Part shown: positions 9,116-16,897 of the stretch, piece by piece | Position numbering within the stretch: position 1 is the first letter of the stretch | Layout: the number at the start of each line of letters is the position of its first letter | Source: CAZVWQ01 sp964631275 | GTDB lineage: Bacteria; Patescibacteriota; JACMRA01 | Assembly: GCA_964631275.1 (NCBI GenBank) | Contig: CAZVWQ010000002.1 | Location: 38,054-102,053 of the forward strand | Direction of reading: 5' to 3' | Length of the DNA: 64,000 bases | Translations under genes and position numbers: made by a program | The notes under the pieces: model-generated | What the model saw: only the letters and a program-made list of their open reading frames with translations | Told to the model about the DNA's origin: nothing | Databases searched by the model: none

Positions 9116-9352
9116 AAAAATAGTTAAAAGTTTGCAAAAATAAAAATATTACAAGCGTTATTTATTAACAAAATCAATTATTAAATCAAATTTAAATTAC
9201 ACTTAAACTAATTTAAGTCAGATTTTTTGAATTTTTAAATACTTTTTTAATAATTAACTTTGTATTATTACAAAGATAAAATAATTATTTTTTATTTATT
9301 TTGTCAAAAAAAATTTCAAATGGATTCGATGGATTCTATAGAGATTTAAATA

Positions 9353-9426
9353 TGGAGCGGATAAGGGGAATCGAACCCCTGTTTCAACCATGGCAAGGTC
9401 GTGTTCTACCATTAAACTATATCCGC
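9353..9426 (-). tRNA. tRNA-Gly (GCC)
   Basis: On the minus strand: acceptor GCGGATA pairs with TATCCGC, D arm GTTTAATGGTAGAAC, anticodon loop TTGCCAT with anticodon GCC, T arm GGGGTTCGATTCCCC, discriminator T and an encoded CCA end. All stems close. It is a useful comparison for the abnormal tRNA-like halves at 23966-24041. Confidence 0.95.
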
Positions 9427-9690
9427 AAATTTTTATTTTAATGCTTAAAGAAAAGAACCTAGCAAAGGATTTTTGTCAAGCAGATTATACTTTTTAAGTT
9501 TTTAACTTGTAACGTCTTTAACTTTTTTAACGTCTTTAACTTTAACCAAAAATTTAACCAAAAAAACTTTTAAAATATGGAATAGTCATCGCTGGAATAA
9601 TGCAATTAATTATTGCCGTGATTTTTATGCAATTGACATATTTTTAAATCAACATTAAAACTTAAAAATATAAATTTTAAATATAAATTT

Positions 9691-10722
9691 TTGTCCAAAA
9701 AAGCTTTTATTACAGGAATTAATGGTCAGGATGGAGCTTGGCTGGCTAAATTACTTTTGCAAAAAGGTTACGAAGTCTACGGCGGTATTAGACGTAGTAG
9801 CCACAATCTAACCCCTAGTTTAGATTTTTTAGAAATTACAGACAAGGTCAAACTAGTTGATTTTGACTTATTAGACTATTCAAATATTTATAAAAACATT
9901 ACAGAAATTAAACCTGATGAATTTTATAATTTAGCTGCCCAGAGTCATGTTGGAATAAGCTTTAAGCAACCTTTATCTACTTTTCAGATTGATTCAGTTG
10001 GAGTTAATTATGTTCTAGATATATTGTATACTTTTTTGCCGGAAACTAAGTTTTATCAAGCTTCAACTAGTGAAATGTTTGGTGGTTTGGATTATAATCG
10101 ACCCAAAAACGGATATACTGAAGTGTCTCCATTTCACCCACGGTCACCTTATGGTGTAGCCAAACTAGCAGCTCACTGGATGACGGTTAATTATCGTGAA
10201 AGTTATAATTTTTTTGGTGCTTCTGGAATTTTGTTTAATCATGAAAGTGAGTTAAGAGGTCCAAAATTTGTTACCCGCAAAATTACTTTGCATGCAGCTA
10301 CCTGGGCTAATAACCAAAAAGGTAAGCTTCTAGAATTAGGAAATATGAAAGCTAAAAGAGATTGGGGCTATGCTAAAGAATATGTAGAGTGTATGTATTT
10401 GATGCTTCAGCAAAATAAACCTGACACTTTTGTGATTGCTACTGGCGAGACCACTACAGTTAAAGACTTTGTTGAGTACTCCTTCGAGGCGGTTAATAGA
10501 CATATTCGGTGGGAAGGAGAAGGAGTGGATGAAAAAGGCTACGATATCAAAACTGGAGAACAATTAGTCGGTGTTAATTCTGATTTTTATCGCCCAGCAG
10601 AGGTGGATTTGTTAGTTGGAGACTCTACTAAAGCCAAAGAAGTTTTAGATTGGGAACCCAAAATAAAAGCAAGAGAGTTAGCAGAAATTATGGTTAGGCA
10701 TGATATAGAGGTTGTTTCGTAA
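9691..10722 (+). CDS. gmd: GDP-mannose 4,6-dehydratase
   Basis: 343 residues; an SDR-type sugar nucleotide dehydratase. Rossmann motif GINGQDGAW at 9-17, catalytic TSEMFGG around 126-132, YGVAK (Tyr154/Lys158) and the NHESELRGPKFVTRKIT segment, which is characteristic of Gmd. It converts GDP-mannose to GDP-4-keto-6-deoxymannose for deoxysugar glycans. The start is TTG at 9691, the only codon giving the full nucleotide-binding strand. No partner fucose-synthase gene is nearby. Confidence 0.9.
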   Translation: MSKKAFITGINGQDGAWLAKLLLQKGYEVYGGIRRSSHNLTPSLDFLEITDKVKLVDFDLLDYSNIYKNITEIKPDEFYNLAAQSHVGISFKQPLSTFQIDSVGVNYVLDILYTFLPETKFYQASTSEMFGGLDYNRPKNGYTEVSPFHPRSPYGVAKLAAHWMTVNYRESYNFFGASGILFNHESELRGPKFVTRKITLHAATWANNQKGKLLELGNMKAKRDWGYAKEYVECMYLMLQQNKPDTFVIATGETTTVKDFVEYSFEAVNRHIRWEGEGVDEKGYDIKTGEQLVGVNSDFYRPAEVDLLVGDSTKAKEVLDWEPKIKARELAEIMVRHDIEVVS

Positions 10723-10769
10723 AGTTCATTTAAGATTTTTTAAATATCTTAATTAACCTAATTATACTT

Positions 10770-10915
10770 CAACATATTTCACTTTACAAATAAAACCTAG
10801 TTTAGTTCTAATTAAAAGACTTATTTTTAAGCTAAAAGTCATACATAGCTTCAAAATTTAATTAAGTTTAGATCTAATGTCGTCTAATTTCGATATGGAA
10901 TAGACATAAAACAAG
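10770..10915 (+). repeat. Hybrid of intergenic repeats D and E
   Basis: The left part has the D core AAACCTAGTTTAG and CTAAAAGTCATA. The right part has the family E segment CTTCAAAATTTAATTAAGTT and a TATGGAATAGACAT end. One repeat seems to have inserted into or recombined with another. Confidence 0.45.
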
Positions 10916-10958
10916 TAAAAACAGGTTTTTTTTGAGCAGAGGATTGGATTATATTAGT

Positions 10959-12629
10959 TTATTTTGAGATAATATTATTAGCCAATTCGGCTTTAGCCAT
11001 TTCCATGCTACATTCTAAGATTGATTTAACCTCAAACCCTAACCAATTTTCTTGATCTAATAAATCTAGATGTTTGGATTTAATTTTTTTTAGCTCTAAC
11101 AAACAAAACTTTACTGAATCTATATCCCTCTTAATACTCATGTTTTCCCACATTAAATTTTTAATTTTTAATTCGATTTCTTTGAGTTTACTTCTTTGAG
11201 ATAATTTAGTTTCTACTAATTTTTCTAATTTAATTTTTGCAATTTTTTGCAATTTTTTAGAAGATTTTTTGGAATTAATTTTTTTAGCCAATCTCTGAGC
11301 AAAAACTAATCCTTCAAGTAAAGAATTAGAAGCTAAGCGATTAGCCCCATGCACTCCTGTGTGACTAACTTCTCCGACTGCATAGCAGTTCTTTAGATTT
11401 GTTTGCGAGTCTAGATTGACTGAAATTCCTCCTATTTGGTAATGGGCTGAAGGTGAAATCGGAATTAGATCCTTAGACATGTCTATGCCAAATTTTTGAC
11501 ACTTATCATAGATTGAAGGGAACCTTTTTTTTAAGTAATGAGAATTTTTATGAGAAATATCTAAATAAATTTTTTGTTTTTTGTGTTGCAATTGATCCCA
11601 AATTGCCCAGGCTACTAGATCTCTTGGAGCTAACTCTAATCTAGGATCATAATTTTTCATAAATCTTTGCCCATTAGAATTAACTAAAATCCCGCCCTCT
11701 CCTCTAACTGCTTCAGAGATTAAAAATTCTTGATTTCTGAAGTTATATTTTAATTCTTTACGAGTTGTGTTTTTTATATCTAAAGCTGTCGGATGAAACT
11801 GATAATAATTAAAATTTTCAATTTTTAGGTTTAATTTTTTAGCTAAAAAAATTCCGTCTCCTGTTGCCGTTATAGGGTTAGTTGTATGTTTATAAATTTG
11901 CCCCGAGCCTCCAGTAGCAATAACTAAATTATTAGCTTTGAGATCTGTTTTGTAATATCTAAATTTAGTTTTGTCATTCTTATTACTTGATTTTTGCTGA
12001 AATATTTTTTTTACTAAAATAAATAAGTTTGTTGCTACCTTTTTCCATAAAAAATTAAAAAATCTAGAGCGATTTTCTTTTTTAATTATTAATTTTACAT
12101 AAAATCTACTATTTTCTTTTTTAAGGTCATAAACTAAAGTATTTTCTAAAAAATAAATATTTTGTCTTTTGTATAATTCTTGAATTAGAAATTTTTGTAA
12201 TTTGATACCAGTTTGATCTCCTCCAGCATGAATAATTCTATTTTCGGTGTGAGCTGCTTCTCTAGTTAAAGCTAGTTTTGGTAAGTTTGCCAAAGTCAAA
12301 TTAGAACTACTAGCCGATAAATCGAACTTCATACCTAAAGAAATTAAATCTTTAATCCTTTCTGGGCCTTCAGTAACTAAAATTTTAACAGCTTCTGTAT
12401 TATTTAAATTTCTTCCTGCTATTAAAGTATCTTCATAGTGCTTTTGAGGTGAGTCAATATTAGATAAACTTGCAGCAATACCACCTTGAGCCCAACGAGT
12501 CGAACCAGACAACAACTTGGATTTGGTTATAACCAGTACTTGCAAGTTAGATTCTAAATTTAAAGCAACCCATAGCCCAGCTACCCCAGAGCCGATAATT
12601 ATAACATCGTAATGATCAAAAATTTTCAT
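10959..12629 (-). CDS. nadB: L-aspartate oxidase (flavoprotein, NadB type)
   Basis: 556 residues. FAD-binding motif IIGSGVAGLW at 10-19, SGSTRWAQGGIAASL, the substrate loop HPTAL, SEAVRGEGGILV and the NadB-diagnostic VGEVSHTGVHGANRLASNSLLEGL near residue 417. It oxidises aspartate to iminoaspartate for quinolinate synthesis. Lys/Phe-rich material around residues 180-230 lengthens it relative to the usual enzyme. nadA and nadC are not in the window. A succinate/fumarate flavoprotein is the alternative, less likely given the NASN-type motif. TATAAT lies 15 nt before the ATG. Confidence 0.85.
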   Translation of the reverse strand: MKIFDHYDVIIIGSGVAGLWVALNLESNLQVLVITKSKLLSGSTRWAQGGIAASLSNIDSPQKHYEDTLIAGRNLNNTEAVKILVTEGPERIKDLISLGMKFDLSASSSNLTLANLPKLALTREAAHTENRIIHAGGDQTGIKLQKFLIQELYKRQNIYFLENTLVYDLKKENSRFYVKLIIKKENRSRFFNFLWKKVATNLFILVKKIFQQKSSNKNDKTKFRYYKTDLKANNLVIATGGSGQIYKHTTNPITATGDGIFLAKKLNLKIENFNYYQFHPTALDIKNTTRKELKYNFRNQEFLISEAVRGEGGILVNSNGQRFMKNYDPRLELAPRDLVAWAIWDQLQHKKQKIYLDISHKNSHYLKKRFPSIYDKCQKFGIDMSKDLIPISPSAHYQIGGISVNLDSQTNLKNCYAVGEVSHTGVHGANRLASNSLLEGLVFAQRLAKKINSKKSSKKLQKIAKIKLEKLVETKLSQRSKLKEIELKIKNLMWENMSIKRDIDSVKFCLLELKKIKSKHLDLLDQENWLGFEVKSILECSMEMAKAELANNIISK

Positions 12630-12646
12630 ATTAATTTTTATTCAAT

Positions 12647-12760
12647 TATACCCTTTTAAATAAGTCATTATGGCAATTACCTGTTAAGAATTTAGCCTAA
12701 GTAAGAGATTTATTTGCTCATGAAGTTAATTTAGGGCAGTAGTAAATTGGACTGGGTATA
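12647..12760. repeat. Intergenic repeat family B, copy 1 (TATACC ends)
   Basis: 114 bp from TATACCC to GGGTATA with an internal GGCAATTACCTGTTAAGAA and GATTTATTTGCTCATGAAG. Further copies lie at 51926-52040, 58290-58385 and 60208-60324. It supplies the upstream TATAAT of nadB on the other strand. Confidence 0.65.
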
Positions 12761-12941
12761 GTCGTATAAGTTTGTATAATTTTAGTCGATCAAGAAATCT
12801 TACATAACCAAGATCTTTTATTTTTTATTTAATAAGATTTGTCTATATTAGAAATTTTAATTAGATTTTAGATTAACACTACCTATTTGTTGAAATCAAA
12901 AAAATTAGAATTTTATACTAAATTGCTTGATATTTTCAAAC

Positions 12942-12970
12942 TTGACAAAGATTAATTTTGAGATTAACAT
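12942..12970 (+). promoter_or_regulatory. Candidate promoter of the thrS cluster
   Basis: Perfect -35 TTGACA (12942-12947), a 17-nt spacer and -10 TAACAT (12965-12970). A start six or seven nt later falls on the ATG of the leader peptide at 12977, so the leader would be translated from a leaderless mRNA. Confidence 0.6.
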
Positions 12971-12976
12971 ATGTTT

Positions 12977-13021
12977 ATGTTTAAAGTGTTAACAATTACA
13001 ACCATGCCTTTACTCCAATAG
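12977..13021 (+). CDS. Threonine-rich leader peptide of the thrS cluster
   Basis: Fourteen codons, MFKVLTITTMPLLQ, ending in TAG at 13019-13021. Three of four successive codons (12992-13003) are Thr. It lies between a good promoter and an intrinsic terminator, upstream of thrS. Its stop codon overlaps the first G of GGGGCT (13021-13026), which can pair with AGCCCC (13048-13053) of the terminator stem. This is the layout of ribosome-mediated attenuation: stalling at Thr codons leaves GGGGCT free to block the terminator, while reaching the stop codon covers it. An upstream in-frame ATG at 12971 is possible but falls before the predicted transcript start. Confidence 0.6.
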   Translation: MFKVLTITTMPLLQ

Positions 13022-13045
13022 GGGCTATTTGTGTTGTTATATTCT

Positions 13046-13072
13046 TAAGCCCCGAAAGGGGTTTATTTTTTT
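13046..13072 (+). terminator. Attenuator terminator upstream of the thrS cluster
   Basis: Hairpin UAAGCCCC-GAAA-GGGGUUUA (one G-U pair) followed by seven Ts. It precedes the first gene by about 95 nt with no complete gene before it, so it acts on a leader transcript. The competing pairing GGGGCT/AGCCCC is described with the leader peptide. Confidence 0.75.
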
Positions 13073-13165
13073 GCACTTATTCTTTACAACTTAACTTAAA
13101 ACTAAAAATTAATAATCAAAGGCAATCAATTCTAAATTAAAAATTATTATTTATTAACTAAAAAT

Positions 13166-13648
13166 ATGTCCATTCCAAAAAACTCACAAAAATTACCTAT
13201 AAAAATCTATGAGGATCAAGAGTTTGGTTTGGAGATTAGAATCGATGAGCAGGGCGAGACTCTATGGCTAAGTCAATCTCAGATTGCCGAACTTTTTGGT
13301 AAAAACAGGTCAGTTATTAACAAGCATATTAAAAATATCTATTTAGAAGAAGAGCTGATGGAAAAATCAACCTGTGCAAATTTTACACAAGTTCAAACCG
13401 AAGGAGCAAGAAAGGTAAAAAGAAGTATTCCTCATTACAATTTAGACGTTGTCTTATCAGTTGGATACAGGGTCAATTCCAAAAAAGCTACCAGATTCCG
13501 CCAGTGGGCTAATTCCATACTCAAAGATTATCTCCTCAAAGGTTATAACATTCCTAGTATTGAAGATTTGCAAAGTTATCCTTGGGGTCACACGAGTTTT
13601 TCAATTGAAGACCCAGATCAAAACAAACTTAAATTCTTTACACAATAA
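13166..13648 (+). CDS. RhuM-like protein, truncated and joined to a VOC-like tail
   Basis: 160 residues. Residues about 20-130 match the N-terminal DNA-binding part of the RhuM (virulence RhuM / Fic-associated) family: TLWLSQSQIAELFGKNRSVI, HIKNIYLEEEL, then YNLDVVLSVGYRVNSKKATRFRQWA. RhuM proteins are normally about twice as long. The last 20 residues, WGHTSFSIEDPDQNKLKFFT, instead look like the final strand of a glyoxalase/bleomycin-resistance (VOC) protein. It seems to be a chimera left by recombination. The start MSIPKNSQK copies that of thrS. Its role is unknown; possibly inactive. Confidence 0.65.
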   Translation: MSIPKNSQKLPIKIYEDQEFGLEIRIDEQGETLWLSQSQIAELFGKNRSVINKHIKNIYLEEELMEKSTCANFTQVQTEGARKVKRSIPHYNLDVVLSVGYRVNSKKATRFRQWANSILKDYLLKGYNIPSIEDLQSYPWGHTSFSIEDPDQNKLKFFTQ

Positions 13649-13690
13649 AATATTTAAATTAAAGATTAATTAGAATTTAAAACATACCTT

Positions 13691-14413
13691 ATGCCCATAT
13701 CAAAAAATTCAGAAACCAAACTAAAATATTTTGAAGACACTTATTTATTCCAGTCTCAAGCTACTGTACTTGATATAATTGAAGATGGAAACTTCCCTGA
13801 TAAGCAGATTTTAATTTTGGATCAAACTATTTTTTATCCACAAGGTGGTGGTCAGCCCAGTGATACTGGAATTATAGAGTCTAAAGATGGTAATTTTGTT
13901 TTTAAAGTTGAAAAAGTTGCTTTTAATTCAAATGGACAAGTCTACCACATTGGAGAATTTATAAAAAATAAATTTAAAATTGGAGAGTCAGTTAAACTTA
14001 AAATAGATAAAGAAAAAAGGGTTTTAAATGCAAAAAACCATACAGCTGGGCATTTGATTGATTGGACAGTTGAAAGTTTGAATTTAAATTTGAAAGCTAA
14101 AAAAGGTTTTCATTTTCCCCAAGGTTCATATGTGGAATATCAGGGGGAATTAAGTGAAGATAAAGAAGAGCTAGCTAAGAAAATTGAAAAAAGAGCAAAT
14201 CAGATTATCTCAGAAAATCCTAAAATTGAATTTGTATTTGAAAATAACAAGCATGAAAGCGGTAAACCAATGCGAATTATGAAAATTGAAGGCTATCAAA
14301 ATTGCCCTTGTGGAGGAACCCATGTTAAAGAAGCTAAAGAAATTGGTATTCTTACAATTAGAAAAATTAAAGCTAAAAAAGGGAATATTAAAATTTCCTA
14401 TCAGGTAGGCTAA
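13691..14413 (+). CDS. AlaX-type aminoacyl-tRNA editing protein
   Basis: 240 residues. It contains the AlaRS-like second additional domain: FYPQGGGQPSDTG near residue 50, the zinc/editing motif HTAGH at 117-121 and CPCGGTH with Cys207/His211. Free-standing AlaX proteins hydrolyse Ser- (or Gly-) tRNA-Ala. The position between the thr attenuator and thrS suggests that it is co-expressed with ThrRS and could help clear mis-serylated tRNA; that is inference. The start MPISKNS resembles thrS. It lies 70 nt before thrS. Confidence 0.8.
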   Translation: MPISKNSETKLKYFEDTYLFQSQATVLDIIEDGNFPDKQILILDQTIFYPQGGGQPSDTGIIESKDGNFVFKVEKVAFNSNGQVYHIGEFIKNKFKIGESVKLKIDKEKRVLNAKNHTAGHLIDWTVESLNLNLKAKKGFHFPQGSYVEYQGELSEDKEELAKKIEKRANQIISENPKIEFVFENNKHESGKPMRIMKIEGYQNCPCGGTHVKEAKEIGILTIRKIKAKKGNIKISYQVG

Positions 14414-14482
14414 AGCCACTCATTACAAAGAAAAATTATTCATTATTCACTATTATTTATTAACTATTAATTAAAAAACACT

Positions 14483-16894
14483 ATGTCTATCTCAAAAAAC
14501 TCAAAAAACTTACAACTAGATACTAAACGTCACTCTTTTGCTCATTTAATGGCAGCTGCCGTAGGGAAAATGTTTCCAGAAGCTCAATTTGGAGTCGGTC
14601 CAGTTATTGAAAATGGCTGTTATTACGACTTTATTTTACCCAGAACTTTAATCCCAGAAGATTTACCACTACTTGAAAACAAAATCAAGGAAATGTTAAA
14701 ACAACCTCTGGTTTTTAAAGTCCAAGAAATGGAATTACAGGAAGCTGTTTTACTTTTTGAAAAAATGAATCAACCACTAAAAGTTGAACTCTTAAACGAT
14801 CTTGCAACTCGTGGAACAACTGCTATGAGTGAGGAGGAGAAAGAGTCCTTCCTTGAGGAAGGTGCCCGTAGGGCGGAAGGTGTTAACACTTCATCAAAAA
14901 ACAAACTAGGAATTTTACCTTACAATCCAGAATTAAAAGAAAAAGCCAAGGAACTTAGAAAAAATTCTTCTAAAATAGAGGTTAGGTTTTGGTGCGAATT
15001 AAAAAATCACCCAGAATTATCCAAAATTGATTTTCATAGGCAAAAACCAGTTTTAAATTATATTTTAGATTTTTATATTCCAGAATTTGGAATTGCTGTT
15101 GAACTAGATGGCGAGAGTCATAACGAACAGATTGAATATGATGAAAAAAGAACTCAAGAATTAGAAAATTTAGGTTTGAAAGTGCTTAGATTTACAAACG
15201 AAGAGATAAAAAATAACTTAGATGGGGTTTTTGCAGAAGTTAATAAAGAAATTGATTTAATTAAAAAAACAGATACTGTCTCTGATAGTCCTTCCAAGAG
15301 AACACACCCCGTCAGCTCCGCTGACACCCCTCTGGAGAATAACACACCCCGCCCTACGGGCACCCCTCTCAAGAGGGGACTTCCTAAAATTACCATCTAC
15401 CGTCTGGAGAATGAAAAAACTGGCGAGGATTTGTTTGTAGATTTATGCAAAGGTCCGCATGTGGAAGATGTTAAAGAGCTTAAAGGCTTAGGTTTTTCTC
15501 TAGACAAATTTAGTGGCTCCTACTGGCGAGGGGATCAAGCCCGCAACATCCAAATGCAACGAATTTATGCCTTGGTTTTTGATACAAAAGAGGAGTTAAA
15601 AGAGTTTCAAGAAAAAAGGAAGCTAGCCCAAGAAAGAGATCACCGCAAACTCGGTCAAGAGTTAGAAATTTTTATGGTCTCTGATGAAGTTGGTTCTGGA
15701 CTGCCACTTTATCTGCCAAACGGAGCGGCGATTAGGCAACTTTTAGAAAAATATTGTTATCAAGAAGCCAAAAAATCAGGTTATCAGTATGTTTATACCC
15801 CGCATATCGGAAAGGAGGATTTGTTCAAAAAATCTGGGCATTTAGATCACTATCGCGACGGAATGTTTGCACCGATTGATATGGTCAATCTGGATGGTGA
15901 AGGTGCGGATGAGTCTGGTAAAACTGAGAAGTTTTATCTAAAACCGATGAATTGCCCAATGCACCATAATATTTATTTAAATACTCCAAAAAGCTACCGT
16001 GACCTGCCTTATCGTTTGTATGAATACGGCACCGTGTATCGCTACGAGGAGTCTGGAACTTTGTCTGGGATGATCAGAGTGCGAGGTTTTACTCAAAATG
16101 ATGCCCATGTTTATTGCCAGCGAACTCAGCTAAAAGAGGTGATCGGCGAGGCACTTAACCGCTTCATCAAGGCTTACAACGACATCGGAATCACTGATTA
16201 TAAAATGAGGTTTAGCCTTCCTGATTTTGTGAATGAAAAAGAGAAATTTGGGGAAGAGACTCAAGAATGGGTTGAGGCGGTTAGTGCTATGAGACAGGCA
16301 CTAGATGAGCTGGGTGTGGATTATTATGATGCGGTTGGTGAAGCAGCTTTTTATGGACCAAAAATTGATATTCAGGTTAAAAATGTGAACGGCAAAGAGG
16401 ATTCACTTTCAACTATTCAAGTGGATTACTCCATCGCTCCAAAGTTTGGAATTACCTTTAAAAACGACAAAGGCGAGGAGGAAGTGCCAGCGATTATTCA
16501 TATGGCTTTGATGGGATCCGTGGACAGGTTTATGGCATTTATGCTGGAGATGACCGGTGGAAGATTACCTCTCTGGCTAGCTCCAACTCAAGTCAAGATT
16601 TTGACTATTAATAATGAAGAGGAGACTTTGGAATATGTAGCTAAAATCAAAGCAATCCTGGATGAGACAGTGCTTATGAAACCGCTAAAATATAATGAAA
16701 TAAGGTATGAAGTAGATGATAGACAAGAATCACTTGGCAAAAAAATCCGAGAAGCTACGATGATGAAAATCCCAGTGCAATTAATCGTCGGGCCAAAAGA
16801 TGTTCAGGCAGGTGAGGTTAGTGTCAGGACACAACAGGGGGAGAGTAAGGTTGGGTTGGAAAGTTTACAAGAATATTTAAGAAATTTAGAGTAA
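14483..16894 (+). CDS. thrS: Threonyl-tRNA synthetase with an inserted DUF559 nuclease domain
   Basis: 803 residues, against about 580-640 in the family. It charges tRNA-Thr. The N-terminal TGS domain is absent: the protein begins near the editing domain, whose motifs HSFAH (His17/His21) and CKGPH (Cys322/His326) are intact but pushed apart. Between them, about residues 115-305 are foreign. A DUF559 endonuclease-like domain (about 148-261; DFYIP with Asp196, VELDGE with Glu207/Asp209, then LGLKVLRFTNEEI) is flanked by peptide translated from palindromic repeats (HPVSSADTPLE, RPTGTPLKRG). The class II core follows (MNCPMHH, YRYEESGTLSGMIRVRGFTQ, GGRLPLWLAPTQ), then the anticodon-binding domain ending in GLESLQEYLRNLE. 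The reading frame is kept throughout. The 3' end is repeated at 18505 and 20399. Confidence 0.93.
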   Translation: MSISKNSKNLQLDTKRHSFAHLMAAAVGKMFPEAQFGVGPVIENGCYYDFILPRTLIPEDLPLLENKIKEMLKQPLVFKVQEMELQEAVLLFEKMNQPLKVELLNDLATRGTTAMSEEEKESFLEEGARRAEGVNTSSKNKLGILPYNPELKEKAKELRKNSSKIEVRFWCELKNHPELSKIDFHRQKPVLNYILDFYIPEFGIAVELDGESHNEQIEYDEKRTQELENLGLKVLRFTNEEIKNNLDGVFAEVNKEIDLIKKTDTVSDSPSKRTHPVSSADTPLENNTPRPTGTPLKRGLPKITIYRLENEKTGEDLFVDLCKGPHVEDVKELKGLGFSLDKFSGSYWRGDQARNIQMQRIYALVFDTKEELKEFQEKRKLAQERDHRKLGQELEIFMVSDEVGSGLPLYLPNGAAIRQLLEKYCYQEAKKSGYQYVYTPHIGKEDLFKKSGHLDHYRDGMFAPIDMVNLDGEGADESGKTEKFYLKPMNCPMHHNIYLNTPKSYRDLPYRLYEYGTVYRYEESGTLSGMIRVRGFTQNDAHVYCQRTQLKEVIGEALNRFIKAYNDIGITDYKMRFSLPDFVNEKEKFGEETQEWVEAVSAMRQALDELGVDYYDAVGEAAFYGPKIDIQVKNVNGKEDSLSTIQVDYSIAPKFGITFKNDKGEEEVPAIIHMALMGSVDRFMAFMLEMTGGRLPLWLAPTQVKILTINNEEETLEYVAKIKAILDETVLMKPLKYNEIRYEVDDRQESLGKKIREATMMKIPVQLIVGPKDVQAGEVSVRTQQGESKVGLESLQEYLRNLE
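14847..15381 (+). mobile_element. In-frame DUF559 element inside thrS with inverted palindromic ends
   Basis: The left end (14847-14884) is a double palindrome, CCTTCCTTGAGGAAGG then GCCCGTAGGGC, followed by GGTGTT. The right end (15341-15381) is its inverse: AACACACCCC, GCCCTACGGGC, CCCCTCTCAAGAGGGG. A second right-hand unit at 15300-15334 carries a different palindrome (GTCAGCTCCGCTGAC). Between them lies a DUF559 coding sequence. These repeats are GC-rich, unlike anything else in the window, and occur nowhere else in it. The whole unit has no stop codon in the thrS frame. Confidence 0.75.
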
Positions 16895-16897
16895 ATT

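Noticed and set aside
12900..13165. T-box riboswitch controlling thrS
   Set aside because: No T-box consensus or specifier-loop stem precedes the terminator; the short Thr-rich leader frame explains the layout better.
14847..15381. Intein or self-splicing intron in thrS
   Set aside because: No splice-junction residues (Cys/Ser start, His-Asn end) or intron core elements are seen; the insert is open in frame and lies in a loop, so it is most simply translated as part of ThrRS.
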